Positions 1 through 7,163 are shown, numbered from the stretch's first letter. The stretch: DNA of 10,817 nt from an uncultured Eubacteriales bacterium (GCA_905210385.1 CAJLWS010000029.1:1-10817), one strand, 5' to 3'. Notes: generated by a model from the sequence alone, not told the origin. A program made the numbers and translations.

Positions 1-1611
1 GAGGGCACCGGCTACCGAGCCAAAACCCGGTTTGCCAAGTTTTATAACCTGCCGGAGCTGATGGCTGCTTTCAAGGAGGTTGCCGACATCCAAACAGCGG
101 ATATGCTTTGTCTGCCTGTTCCCAAGGCAAACTTCCACACGGAAGTGATCCAGCCCTCGGAGCTTCAGAAAGAGATGATAAGGGGACTGGCAGAACGGGC
201 AGAGAAAATCCGTGCCGGAGGGGTTGACCCCCATGTGGACAATATGCTTCGCATTACGAACGACGGAAGAAAACTGGCTCTGGATATGCGGCTCATCAAT
301 CCCCTTGCCGCCGACGACCCCAATGGCAAGGTGGCTGTCTGCGCCCGGAATGTGTTCCGCATCTGGGAACAGACCAAAGAAAAACGCTCTGCCCAGCTTG
401 TGTTCTGCGACCTGTCAACGCCCACCAAAGACGGTTCTTTCAACGTATATGACGATTTGAAAAAGAAGCTCATGGAGCAGGGTATCCCGGAGGATGAAAT
501 CGCGTTTATCCATGACGCCGACAGCGAGGCCAAAAAGAAGGAACTGTTTGCGAAAGTCCGCACCGGGCAGATACGGGTGCTGATGGGCAGCACCCAGAAG
601 ATGGGCGCGGGTACAAACGTCCAGGATAAGCTCATCGCCCTGCACGACCTGGACTGCCCCTGGCGGCCTTCCGACCTTCAGCAGCGGCTGGGCCGCATTG
701 TGCGCCAGGGCAACGATAACGAGGAGGTGGAGATCTTCCGCTATGTGACCGAGGGTACGTTTGACGCTTACCTCTACCAGTTGGTGGAGAACAAGCAGAA
801 ATTCATCGCCCAGATCATGACCAGCAAATCCCCCGTCCGTGTGGCGGACGATGTGGACGAAACGGCTCTCAGCTATTCCGAGATCAAGGCGCTGGCCACC
901 GGAAACCCGCTTATCATTGAAAAGTGCAACCTGGATATGGAGGTGGCAAAGCTGAATATGCTCAAGGCCAGCTATCTGAACCAGATGTACGCCCTGGAGG
1001 AATTGGTGCTGCGTAAATACCCGGAGCAGATCGCGGGCCTCACCGAACGGATTGCAGGCTATGAAAAGGACGTGGCGCTGGCAGCCGCCCACCCGAAAGC
1101 GAAAGAAGGGTTCTGCGGTATGGTAATTGAGGGCAAACAGTATGAGGAAAAGGAGGACGCAGGTAAGGCCATCATCGACGTTTGCACCAGGATGACCGGC
1201 TCCGACGCGGTTCTTTTGGGCAGCTACCGGGGCTTTTCCATGGTGCTGGCCTATGACAGCCACAGCAACGAGTACCGTATTACCCTAAAGGGCACCCTCT
1301 CCCATACGGTGACGCTGGGCGCAGACGTATTCGGCAATATCACCCGTCTGGACAATGCCTTGGAAAACCTGGCGGGAAGTTTGCAGGCAGAGCAAGGCAG
1401 CCTGGAGGAAACGAAAGGCCAGCTTAAAAACGCCCGCACCGAGCTGCAAATGCCCTTTGCCCGTGAGGAGGAACTGGCGGAGAAAACCAAACGGCTCAAA
1501 GAGCTGAACATCCTGCTAAATATGGATCAGAAAGATAAGACGCTCATCGACAGCGCTCCCGACGAGGGCGAAGAACCGCCTGCCCGGAAAGTGGTGGGCC
1601 TGGAACGATGA
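1..1611 (+). CDS. C-terminal part of large ICE helicase (SNF2/DEAD-like, LtrC-type), 5' end outside window
   Basis: The frame is open from base 1 and ends with TGA at 1609-1611, giving 536 visible residues; the true start lies upstream. Seen directly: a superfamily 2 helicase C-terminal lobe, with motif V-like MGSTQKMGAGTNVQ (about 583-624) and motif VI-like QQRLGRIVRQGN (about 679-717), whose arginines contact ATP and DNA in this fold. A charged, partly coiled-coil region rich in Glu and Lys follows (about 1360-1530). Such domains end the very large helicase or methylase-helicase proteins carried by Tn1549-like ICEs; this is family knowledge, and the methylase half is not in view. The protein probably acts on DNA in the recipient or during element maintenance, but its exact role is not established. 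The ATG at 61 is internal, because the 20 codons before it continue the same protein. Confidence 0.85.
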   Translation, partial: EGTGYRAKTRFAKFYNLPELMAAFKEVADIQTADMLCLPVPKANFHTEVIQPSELQKEMIRGLAERAEKIRAGGVDPHVDNMLRITNDGRKLALDMRLINPLAADDPNGKVAVCARNVFRIWEQTKEKRSAQLVFCDLSTPTKDGSFNVYDDLKKKLMEQGIPEDEIAFIHDADSEAKKKELFAKVRTGQIRVLMGSTQKMGAGTNVQDKLIALHDLDCPWRPSDLQQRLGRIVRQGNDNEEVEIFRYVTEGTFDAYLYQLVENKQKFIAQIMTSKSPVRVADDVDETALSYSEIKALATGNPLIIEKCNLDMEVAKLNMLKASYLNQMYALEELVLRKYPEQIAGLTERIAGYEKDVALAAAHPKAKEGFCGMVIEGKQYEEKEDAGKAIIDVCTRMTGSDAVLLGSYRGFSMVLAYDSHSNEYRITLKGTLSHTVTLGADVFGNITRLDNALENLAGSLQAEQGSLEETKGQLKNARTELQMPFAREEELAEKTKRLKELNILLNMDQKDKTLIDSAPDEGEEPPARKVVGLER

Positions 1612-1619
1612 TCGCACAT

Positions 1620-1648
1620 TTGACGCTGCGCTGAGGGAGGATTATAGT
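1620..1648 (+). promoter_or_regulatory. sigma-A type promoter for the small gene at 1681
   Basis: TTGACG (1620-1625) and TATAGT (1643-1648) are separated by exactly 17 bases. Each hexamer differs from the consensus at one position. Transcription would start near 1655, leaving a leader of about 25 bases before the ribosome site AGGAGGT (1669-1675). The promoter lies just after the helicase stop, so the gene at 1681 can be transcribed independently. No operator repeat is evident beside it. Confidence 0.6.
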
Positions 1649-1680
1649 GGATTCAAAATAATCGGAACAGGAGGTGACGA

Positions 1681-2016
1681 ATGATGGGTGACAGTTATTG
1701 TCCATTCCCGGAGCGCCTCTCAGCGCAGTTTACGGAGATTGACAGCGACGTTATGATGAGCTTGTCAGAAAGCAACCCGGAATATGCGGCATTAAAAGAC
1801 CAGATGGAAGATTTGAAGCGCCAAAATCCCTGTATTGCCACATTGATGGAGGGCGATGGGGAACTTCATCTTTCCACGGAGGAGCATGAAACCCTAAAAG
1901 AATTTATCCGGCTGTATATGCAGGCAGATAACCTGGAACGGGAGCAGCTCTATTTCCAGGGCCATGCAGACGGATTTGCTTACTTGAAAATGATCGACGC
2001 TTTCAGGACGGAATAA
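1681..2016 (+). CDS. small acidic hypothetical protein of ICE
   Basis: A 111-residue protein that I do not recognise by family. It has no membrane segment or signal peptide and looks largely helical and acidic. The C-terminal half (residues about 60-107) resembles a helical hairpin and contains the stretch FQGHADGFAYLKMIDAF. Two adjacent ATG codons (1681 and 1684) follow AGGAGGT at 1669-1675; the second gives the more usual spacing, so the protein may be 110 residues. It has its own promoter upstream and an intrinsic terminator 7 bases past its stop, so it looks like a single-gene transcription unit between the helicase and the primase. Small accessory or regulatory proteins are common at such places in ICEs, but a function cannot be assigned. 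Confidence 0.75.
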   Translation: MMGDSYCPFPERLSAQFTEIDSDVMMSLSESNPEYAALKDQMEDLKRQNPCIATLMEGDGELHLSTEEHETLKEFIRLYMQADNLEREQLYFQGHADGFAYLKMIDAFRTE

Positions 2017-2022
2017 CAAGTG

Positions 2023-2050
2023 ACGGTGCGGAGTAATCTGCACCGTTTTT
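2023..2050 (+). terminator. intrinsic terminator after the 1681-2016 gene
   Basis: The 7-bp perfect stem ACGGTGC (2023-2029) / GCACCGT (2040-2046) closes a 10-base loop and runs into five T residues (2046-2050). This is a standard Rho-independent terminator and closes the short unit begun by the promoter at 1620. Confidence 0.8.
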
Positions 2051-2062
2051 ACATATCCAAAG

Positions 2063-2136
2063 AATACAGCCCCCTTTACATAGCCAGCTACCCCATGCGG
2101 GCAGCTAATTTACAGCTATGTGAAGGGGGCTGTATT
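2063..2136 (+). promoter_or_regulatory. 22-bp inverted repeat in the leader of the primase gene (attenuator or SD-sequestering hairpin)
   Basis: Arms 2063-2084 and 2115-2136 pair over 22 bp, with a single T·G wobble at 2077/2122. The 30-base loop can form an inner hairpin from AGCT (2086-2089)/AGCT (2103-2106) and CCC (2091-2093)/GGG (2099-2101). The 3' arm runs into a T tract (2135-2140) and the ATG of the primase follows at 2141. The only ribosome-site-like sequence for that gene, AAGGGGG (2123-2129), is buried in the 3' arm. As RNA this would be both a strong terminator-like hairpin and a block on translation. Which use is real cannot be told from sequence; a DNA-level role (protein-binding site or single-strand origin) is also possible. 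Confidence 0.65.
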
Positions 2137-2140
2137 TTTT

Positions 2141-3112
2141 ATGCCTTTTTATGACCAGGACGTGATCGAAAAAGCGCGGGAAGTAGATTTGTTTTCCTAT
2201 CTGCAAGCCTGCGAGCCGCAGGAGCTTGTCCACGTTTCCGGCAACGTCTACTGCACCAGGGAACACGACAGCCTGCGTATTTCCAATGGCAAATGGTGCT
2301 GGTTCTCCCGTGGGATCGGCGGTTACAGTGCACTGGACTACCTCATCAAAGTCAAGGGCTGCTCTTTTCTGGAGGCAATGGAAGCCGTTGTCGGCAGGGC
2401 CGCTATCCCGACGTCTGCCCTTACACCTGTTACTAGGGAGGAAAAACCCAAGCACCTGCTCTTGCCGCCGCCCGCCCCGGACAACCGGGCGATGATGGCT
2501 TATCTCAGAGGCCGGGGCATTGACCAGGAAATTTTGGACTACTGCGTCCAGACCGGGCGCATTTATGAGAGCCGGAATAAGGGCCATGGAAATGTGGTGT
2601 TCGTCGGTTTTGACCAGACCGGCAAGGCGCGGTTCGGCTGCCTGCGCGGGATTGGCGAAGCCCGGTTCCACGGGGATTTGAGCGGCAGCGACAAGCACTA
2701 TTCTTTTTCCCTGCCCGCCTGTGTGGAAAATCCGGCTGTCCATTTGTGCGAGTGCGCCATTGACGTCATGTCCTACGCCACCCTCTGTAAGCTGGACGGA
2801 ATTGACTGGCGGCGCCACACCCTGCTGTCTCTGGCCGGGGTGTCCCAGCCGAAGAAAAAGATTGCGGAGAGCAAGCTGCCGGTGGCCCTTACCCGCTTTC
2901 TGGAGGAAAACCCTCATGTGAAAACGGTCTATCTCCATCTGGATAACGATACGGCTGGCAGGCTGGCGGCCCAGGCCATCCAGACGGTGATCCCCAGGGA
3001 GTATGAAGTCAAAAACCGCCCGCCGCCCAGGGGCAAAGATGTGAACGATACCCTCTGCCATCGGCTGGGTATTCCCATCCGGGGCACCAAAAGAAAGGAG
3101 CAGGAGCGATGA
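2141..3112 (+). CDS. DUF3991/Toprim primase-like protein
   Basis: A 323-residue protein of the DUF3991-plus-Toprim type found in ICEs and conjugative plasmids, related to the Toprim part of DnaG-like primases. The N-terminal part (residues about 1-80) contains YCTREHDSLRISNGKW, a degenerate zinc-ribbon-like region. The Toprim domain follows, with the conserved acid E204 in ECAID (usual form EGxID; here Cys replaces Gly) and the metal-binding D268-x-D270 in LDNDTAGR. The likely role is priming of transferred or rolling-circle DNA in the element's replication; activity is inferred. ATG 2141 is chosen because the protein family begins with a motif like MPFYDQDVIEKAREVDL; the frame also opens further upstream, but that part lies inside the hairpin. 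The start is preceded by a long inverted repeat that hides its ribosome site. The stop overlaps the next gene as ATGA. Confidence 0.85.
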   Translation: MPFYDQDVIEKAREVDLFSYLQACEPQELVHVSGNVYCTREHDSLRISNGKWCWFSRGIGGYSALDYLIKVKGCSFLEAMEAVVGRAAIPTSALTPVTREEKPKHLLLPPPAPDNRAMMAYLRGRGIDQEILDYCVQTGRIYESRNKGHGNVVFVGFDQTGKARFGCLRGIGEARFHGDLSGSDKHYSFSLPACVENPAVHLCECAIDVMSYATLCKLDGIDWRRHTLLSLAGVSQPKKKIAESKLPVALTRFLEENPHVKTVYLHLDNDTAGRLAAQAIQTVIPREYEVKNRPPPRGKDVNDTLCHRLGIPIRGTKRKEQER

Positions 3113-3300
3113 ACGAGTATGACATCACCATCCGAGAAACGCTGGAAATGACCGTCACGGTAGAAGCGGAAAGCCGCGAGGAGGCCCGTCAGATCGTAGC
3201 CGACCGCTGGAAGAACAGCGAATATATCCTGGACGCGGACAGTTTCAAGGACGTGGAGTTCTACCCCAGGGGCCGCAGCCGCGACCGGGGCGAACGATGA
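3109..3300 (+). CDS. DpnD/PcfM-like small protein
   Basis: A 63-residue protein whose start overlaps the primase stop in an ATGA arrangement, indicating translational coupling; GGAGCAGGAGC lies just upstream as ribosome site. The sequence starts with a beta-strand-like stretch (YDITIRETLEMTVTVEAES), then a helix with EEARQIVADRW and the hallmark NSEYILDADSF. This matches the DpnD/PcfM family, small proteins linked to enterococcal pheromone plasmids (PcfM) and to a DpnII-type locus (DpnD). Biochemical function is unknown to me. The tail (residues 53-63) is basic and looks disordered. Its place between primase and mobilisation genes fits an accessory DNA-processing role. Confidence 0.75.
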   Translation: MNEYDITIRETLEMTVTVEAESREEARQIVADRWKNSEYILDADSFKDVEFYPRGRSRDRGER

Positions 3301-3322
3301 GTTGTTTTTTGGAACGTTTGGT

Positions 3323-3411
3323 ATTCCCCTGCGGGGAATGGAATGTGTATGTACCAGCAAGCATCGCCGTTTGGGGACAAACGGCAGCTTGTTAGGGGGA
3401 ACGCCCCCTAA
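3323..3411. other. candidate origin of transfer (three consecutive perfect hairpins)
   Basis: The non-coding gap 3301-3439 holds three perfect inverted repeats within 89 bases: ATTCCCC/GGGGAAT (3323-3329/3333-3339, 3-base loop), GCCGTTTG/CAAACGGC (3366-3373/3378-3385, loop GGGA) and TTAGGGGG/CCCCCTAA (3392-3399/3404-3411, loop AACG). None is followed by a proper T tract in the + direction, so they do not read as simple terminators. The gap lies immediately upstream of the MobC and relaxase genes, the usual place for oriT in MOBP elements, where inverted repeats flank the nick site. The oriT call is an inference; I cannot point to the nick position. Confidence 0.45.
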
Positions 3412-3439
3412 AACCCCTTTGGAAAGGACGGAGATTTTC

Positions 3440-3568
3440 ATGGAATTTTTGTTTTTCATCATTGGTTTTCTGCTGGGCAGCCTGGGCGGTGTCACTGCCA
3501 TGTGCCTTGTGCAGATCAACCGTATCGGAAAGGAGGAGGGCCATGGGCAAGCGGAACATCGAGATTAA
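3440..3568 (+). CDS. DUF3789-like single-pass membrane peptide
   Basis: A 42-residue peptide starting at ATG 3440, with GGAAAGGACGGAG just upstream. It is mostly one transmembrane helix with glycines (FFIIGFLLGSLGGVTAMCL, residues about 5-23) followed by QINR and a short polar tail. This pattern matches the tiny DUF3789 proteins next to mobilisation genes in Firmicute ICEs; the function is unknown. The frame is open back to 3302, but the extra N-terminal part would be read through the hairpin cluster and lacks a good ribosome site. Its 3' end overlaps the mobC start by 26 bases, so the two are probably translationally coupled. Confidence 0.65.
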   Translation: MEFLFFIIGFLLGSLGGVTAMCLVQINRIGKEEGHGQAEHRD

Positions 3569-3974
3569 AGTGCGCTTAAACCGCAAAGAGGCCGAGCTGT
3601 TAAACAAGCATGTGAAGAAAAGCAGGCTCTCACGCGAAGCATACCTGCGCCACCTGATAAACGGCCTGGTTCCCCAGGACGCGCCGCCCCCGGCGTATTT
3701 CGATTTTATGCGGGAGCTGCACAGCATTGGGAACAACTTAAACCAGATCGCCCAGAAAGCCCATGTGCTGGGGGTGATGGACGAGCGCCGGTATGACGAG
3801 GCCCTGCAAAGATTCGATCAACTTATCCGGGACATTACCAAGGCGGTGATTTTGCCAAAGCCCATGGACATGGAGGGGCCCCCGCGAAGCCTGCTTCGTG
3901 GGGAAAAGGAACACCCGCGCAGCGGTGAGCCTTTTGACGCTTGCGGCAAAAGCGATAAGCGAAGCGCGGTGTGA
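3543..3974 (+). CDS. mobC: MobC-like relaxosome accessory protein
   Basis: A 143-residue protein from ATG 3543, preceded by AAAGGAGGAGG at about 3530. The N-terminal part (residues 5-45: IEIKVRLNRKEAELL, then SRLSREAYLRHLINGL) has the strand-helix-helix look of a ribbon-helix-helix DNA-binding domain. Residues about 58-75 (MRELHSIGNNLNQIAQKA) are the typical MobC signature. MobC-family proteins bind near oriT and help the relaxase open the nick region. Oddity: after ILPKP the protein continues for about 35 polar residues that look unlike the domain, and their coding DNA forms a strong hairpin (3880-3903). This tail may be read through structured DNA whose real role is elsewhere. It ends one base before the relaxase GTG. 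Confidence 0.85.
   Translation: MGKRNIEIKVRLNRKEAELLNKHVKKSRLSREAYLRHLINGLVPQDAPPPAYFDFMRELHSIGNNLNQIAQKAHVLGVMDERRYDEALQRFDQLIRDITKAVILPKPMDMEGPPRSLLRGEKEHPRSGEPFDACGKSDKRSAV
3880..3903. repeat. 10-bp inverted repeat within the mobC 3' end
   Basis: CCCCGCGAAG (3880-3889) and CTTCGTGGGG (3894-3903) pair over 10 bp with one G·T and a CCTG loop. A second, weaker stem CGCTT (3938-3942)/AAGCG (3950-3954) lies 35 bases on. Both sit in the unusual mobC tail just before the relaxase start. They could limit relaxase translation or be part of oriT; no T tract follows, so termination is unlikely. Confidence 0.5.
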
Positions 3975-3975
3975 C

Positions 3976-5403
3976 GTGGCTACCACATCCATCTGGCGGG
4001 TAAACGGTTGGCTGGGCAAGGTTCTCATCTATATCGAAAACCCGGACAAGACGGAAAACCCCGCCAGCTTTGAGAAACCAGACATGGACACAAAGGAGGC
4101 CCAGGGCCTTTCCGACGTGATCGAGTATGCCATCCAGCAGAAGAAAACGGGAAAAGCGGTGGTGGACGATGAGGATGTGCCTGTCATGCAGCGATTTGTT
4201 TCCGGGGTGAATTGCAGCCCCACCACCGCCCGTGATGAGATGATGGCCGTAAAAAAGCGGTTTGGCAAGGAGGAAGGCACGGTGGCTTATCACGGCTATC
4301 AGAGCTTTGCCCCCGGCGAGGCCACCCCGGAAATGGCCCATGAGATCGGGCTGAAGTTGGCAAAAGCATTGTGGGGTGAGAAATACCAGGTGCTGGTGGC
4401 AACCCACCTGGATAAATCCAATCACCTGCACAACCACTTTGTGGTGAACACGGTTTCGTTCATTGACGGGATCAAGTACCACCGTACCGAAAAGGATTAC
4501 TACGACATGCAGCGGGAATCCGACCGGCTGTGCCGGGAGTATGGGCTGTCCGTGATCGAACATCCCCAGCGGGGAAAATCCAAGCACTACGGGGAGTGGC
4601 GGGCCGAACAGGAGGGCCGCCCCACTTACCTTTCCCTCATCAAAGCCGATGTGGACGCTGCCATCCGCCAGTCAATGACGGAGAGGCAGTTTTTTTATCA
4701 CCTGCGGCAGATGGGCTACGACATCAAAGTGGGCAAGGACATCACCGTGCGAGCGCCCGGCAGGGACAGCGGAAGAAAGCTCATGCGCAACCTGGGCGAA
4801 GCGTATTCCCTGGAGAACATCCGCAGACGGATTCTGGCCCAGCGTCGCCCGCAAAGGGAGGCAGCGCCGGAGCCGAAGCGGTGCAGGCTTTCGGGGGATT
4901 TGAAGCAGGCCAGGAAGGTGACGGGCTTTCGCGCCCTCTACTTCCACTACTGTTATCTGCTGGGGGTATTCCCCAAAAAGCAGAAGCGGCAGCCGGGCCA
5001 TGTGCCCCACGTGCTGCGGGAGGACTTGATCCGGGCGCAGGAATTGACGGACGAGGCAAGGCTGCTTTCCCACCACAGCATTGACACCCTGGAGCAGCTC
5101 AACGCCTATGAAGCCGATGTGAAATCTCAGCTTACCGGCCTAACCGAACAGCGAAAAAGCCTGTACCGGAAGCTGCGCACCAAGGCGGTGCTGGCCGACC
5201 CCGCCCGGCATGAACAGATCCGGGCGGAGATCGCTGCCCTCTCCGGGCGGCTGAAAGACCTGCGCCGGGAGGTAAAACTGTGCGAGGACATCGCGGCGCG
5301 TTCCCTCTCTCTCAAAGAGAAGATACGGGCAGCCCGCGAGGAACAGCAGGCCGGGAAAACGGATAAGGCCCGGCAGGAAGCAGGCCGGACGGAAAGGAGA
5401 TGA
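3976..5403 (+). CDS. MOBP-type relaxase (relaxase/mobilization nuclease)
   Basis: A 475-residue relaxase that would nick one strand at oriT, stay bound to the 5' end and be exported with it. The metal-binding motif is clear: HLDKSNHLHNH, with H144, D146, H150, H152 and H154. The N-terminal motif ATTSIWRVNGWLGKVLIYIE supplies the probable catalytic tyrosine Y19. Domain order is relaxase domain (about 1-200), then RQMGYDIKVGKDI and a region of helices, with a coiled-coil, Lys/Glu/Arg-rich C-terminus (about 370-475). GTG 3976 is chosen as start because relatives begin with ATTSIW; the frame is open back to GTG 3898, but that extension would overlap mobC and has no family similarity that I know. 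It lies one base after mobC with no good ribosome site, implying coupled translation. Confidence 0.92.
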   Translation: MATTSIWRVNGWLGKVLIYIENPDKTENPASFEKPDMDTKEAQGLSDVIEYAIQQKKTGKAVVDDEDVPVMQRFVSGVNCSPTTARDEMMAVKKRFGKEEGTVAYHGYQSFAPGEATPEMAHEIGLKLAKALWGEKYQVLVATHLDKSNHLHNHFVVNTVSFIDGIKYHRTEKDYYDMQRESDRLCREYGLSVIEHPQRGKSKHYGEWRAEQEGRPTYLSLIKADVDAAIRQSMTERQFFYHLRQMGYDIKVGKDITVRAPGRDSGRKLMRNLGEAYSLENIRRRILAQRRPQREAAPEPKRCRLSGDLKQARKVTGFRALYFHYCYLLGVFPKKQKRQPGHVPHVLREDLIRAQELTDEARLLSHHSIDTLEQLNAYEADVKSQLTGLTEQRKSLYRKLRTKAVLADPARHEQIRAEIAALSGRLKDLRREVKLCEDIAARSLSLKEKIRAAREEQQAGKTDKARQEAGRTERR

Positions 5404-5409
5404 TTTTCT

Positions 5410-6222
5410 ATGTATAACTCAGGCGACGCGGCGGAACAGGTGGTGCGCATGAGCCTGGAGGGTGCGGAAGTGGCCCTCAAGATTACAGGCGCAGCCGCCA
5501 AAAATCTGGCCGCCGCCCTTTACACGGTCTTGAAAGACCAGAAGAAAACCAAGGGCAAGGCCCGTATTGAAGCCATGCTACGGGAAAAGCGCCCCTTAAA
5601 GGTTTACACCATCAAGAAGGAGGACGCCCCGGAGTTTGCCAAGCAGGCAAAGGGCTATGGAATCCTCTATGCCCCGATCCCTGTGAGGAAAGAGGATGAT
5701 ACCATCGACATCCTGGTATTCCAGGACGACGCGGCCAGGGCCAACCGGATCGTGGAGAAGTTCAACCTCACGGTGGTGGATACCGCGTCCATCAAGGAGG
5801 ACATCGAGAAATCCCGCGAGGAGCGCGGCAGCGAACCGGAAGCCCCGGAGAAAGCTGCGCCGGAAAAGAGCGAGGACGACAAACTTCTGGACGAGCTGAT
5901 GGAGAAACCCGCCCAAAAGGAAAAGGCGCAGGCGGAAAATCCGGCGGCGGAGAAAAACGCCCCTTTTACGGGAGCGGCGGAGAAATCCCATCCGTCCGCG
6001 CCTATCTCAGAGAACAGCAGCAGCTCCGCAAGGGGTACTTCTGATGGGGACGGGAAGCCTTCTGTCCGGCAGGAGCTGCGGGACATCCAGACCCAGCGGA
6101 AGAAAGAGGCGGAAGCCGCCCGGCACGAGGAACCGGCAGCGCCCCAGAAGAAGGCGGCGCAGAAAACCACCAGGCACCAACAGCCAAAGCCCAAAAAGAA
6201 ATCAAAATCGAAAGAGAGGTAA
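5410..6222 (+). CDS. pcfB: PcfB family protein (DUF3801)
   Basis: A 270-residue protein starting at ATG 5410 after AAAGGAGATG, which overlaps the relaxase stop. Residues 1-125 form the conserved PcfB/DUF3801 domain (GDAAEQVVRMSLEGAEVALKI at the start, then KRPLKVYTIKKEDAPEFAK and YAPIPVRKEDDTIDILVF). The rest (about 130-270) is low complexity, rich in Glu, Lys, Ala and Pro, and ends very basic. In enterococcal pCF10, PcfB is a relaxosome component that links the relaxase to the coupling ATPase PcfC; the same role is inferred here from position between the relaxase and VirD4 genes. Confidence 0.88.
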   Translation: MYNSGDAAEQVVRMSLEGAEVALKITGAAAKNLAAALYTVLKDQKKTKGKARIEAMLREKRPLKVYTIKKEDAPEFAKQAKGYGILYAPIPVRKEDDTIDILVFQDDAARANRIVEKFNLTVVDTASIKEDIEKSREERGSEPEAPEKAAPEKSEDDKLLDELMEKPAQKEKAQAENPAAEKNAPFTGAAEKSHPSAPISENSSSSARGTSDGDGKPSVRQELRDIQTQRKKEAEAARHEEPAAPQKKAAQKTTRHQQPKPKKKSKSKER

Positions 6223-6228
6223 TCTGTG

Positions 6229-7149
6229 ATGAATAACTTTGACGATCTGTTTGAACAGCAGCCCCAAAAAGAACCTGTCCAGAAGCCGAAGCCGCAAAAG
6301 GAAAAGCCGAAAAAACAATGGTGGCAGCTCCGCGAGGAAAAGCAGCGGGGGGAAGCCTACGCCACCCTGGATAAGAAGTTTGGCGAGTTTTCCGAGGGCC
6401 GGGGCGATATGAAAGCATATCTGGATGTGCAGAGCCGGTTCCCCTTCCACTCTGCCCGTAACGCCATCCTTATCGGGGAACAGTGCCCCAACGCCCAGCG
6501 CGTGGGCGGCTATAAGGAATGGGCTTCCCAGGGTATTGAGATTCTGGAAGAAGAAAAGCGCCTGCCCATCATCATCCTGGAACCGGGAAAGGCGTACCGG
6601 CGTGAGGACGGCAGCGTAGGCCAGAACTTCTTTGCCAAGGAAGTGTTTGACGTTTCCCAGACCACGGCGCGGGGTGAGGCCCAGCCCCAGGTGAATTACG
6701 ATGAACGCCTGCTCCTAAAGGGCCTCATCGCCAGTTCCCCAGCGCCCATCCATGCAACGGAGGAACTACCCCAGGGACGGGGCGCTTTGTATGACCCGGA
6801 GCAGAACGCCATCCTGGTGAAAAAGGGCATGGATGCGCCGGACATCTTCCGCTGCGTTTCCCTGGAGGTGGCCAATGTGCAGCTTGTCAGAAACCGGGAA
6901 GGGTATTCCCGCGAGACAGAGGGCTACAAAGCCTACGCGGTGAGCTATATGCTCTGCAAACGGTATGGTGTGGACGCACAGGAGTATGACATTTCCCGGC
7001 TTGACGGTGTGCTCCAGGGGCAAGACCCCAAAGAGGTGGTTCCGGCGGCCCTTACGGATATGCGCGACACCTTTAAGGAACTCAATGGCCGCATGGCCAG
7101 GGCCATGGGCCTCACCCGCGCCAGCAGGCAGAAAGAACAGGAACGGTAA
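6229..7149 (+). CDS. ArdC/LtrC-like protein with zincin-like domain, metal motif degenerate
   Basis: A 306-residue protein; ATG 6229 is preferred to GTG 6226 and follows AGAGAGGT at 6213-6220. Residues 1-40 are a charged, Gln/Lys-rich lead that starts with MNNFDDLFEQQ. The ArdC N-terminal-like domain follows (AYLDVQSRFPFHSARNAILI, then YKEWASQGIEILEEEKRLPI), with ILEPGKAYRREDGSVGQNFF and KEVFDVSQTTA. The second half (about 160-270) resembles the zincin-like part of these ICE proteins: ALYDPEQNAILVKKGMDAPDIFR, then YKAYAVSYMLCKRYG. In the copies I recall the helix after this reads like QELAHAE; here it is SLEVANVQ (E213-N216), without histidine, so metalloprotease activity is doubtful. ArdC proteins are known as ssDNA-binding antirestriction proteins; that role is inferred. 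Confidence 0.72.
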   Translation: MNNFDDLFEQQPQKEPVQKPKPQKEKPKKQWWQLREEKQRGEAYATLDKKFGEFSEGRGDMKAYLDVQSRFPFHSARNAILIGEQCPNAQRVGGYKEWASQGIEILEEEKRLPIIILEPGKAYRREDGSVGQNFFAKEVFDVSQTTARGEAQPQVNYDERLLLKGLIASSPAPIHATEELPQGRGALYDPEQNAILVKKGMDAPDIFRCVSLEVANVQLVRNREGYSRETEGYKAYAVSYMLCKRYGVDAQEYDISRLDGVLQGQDPKEVVPAALTDMRDTFKELNGRMARAMGLTRASRQKEQER

Positions 7150-7163
7150 AGGAGGTTTGACCG

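Noticed and set aside
415..1263. Long open frames on the minus strand, for example at 415-1263, 2105-3061 and 3835-4587
   Set aside because: They lie opposite clear genes, lack ribosome sites and resemble no family; they are by-products of GC-rich codon use on the plus strand.
3302..3439. N-terminal extension of the DUF3789-like peptide
   Set aside because: It would be read through three perfect hairpins, has no ribosome site, and the membrane peptide from ATG 3440 already has the usual family length.
3898..3975. Longer relaxase starting at GTG 3898
   Set aside because: The extra residues overlap mobC in another frame and the family begins with ATTSIW; GTG 3976 is the better start.
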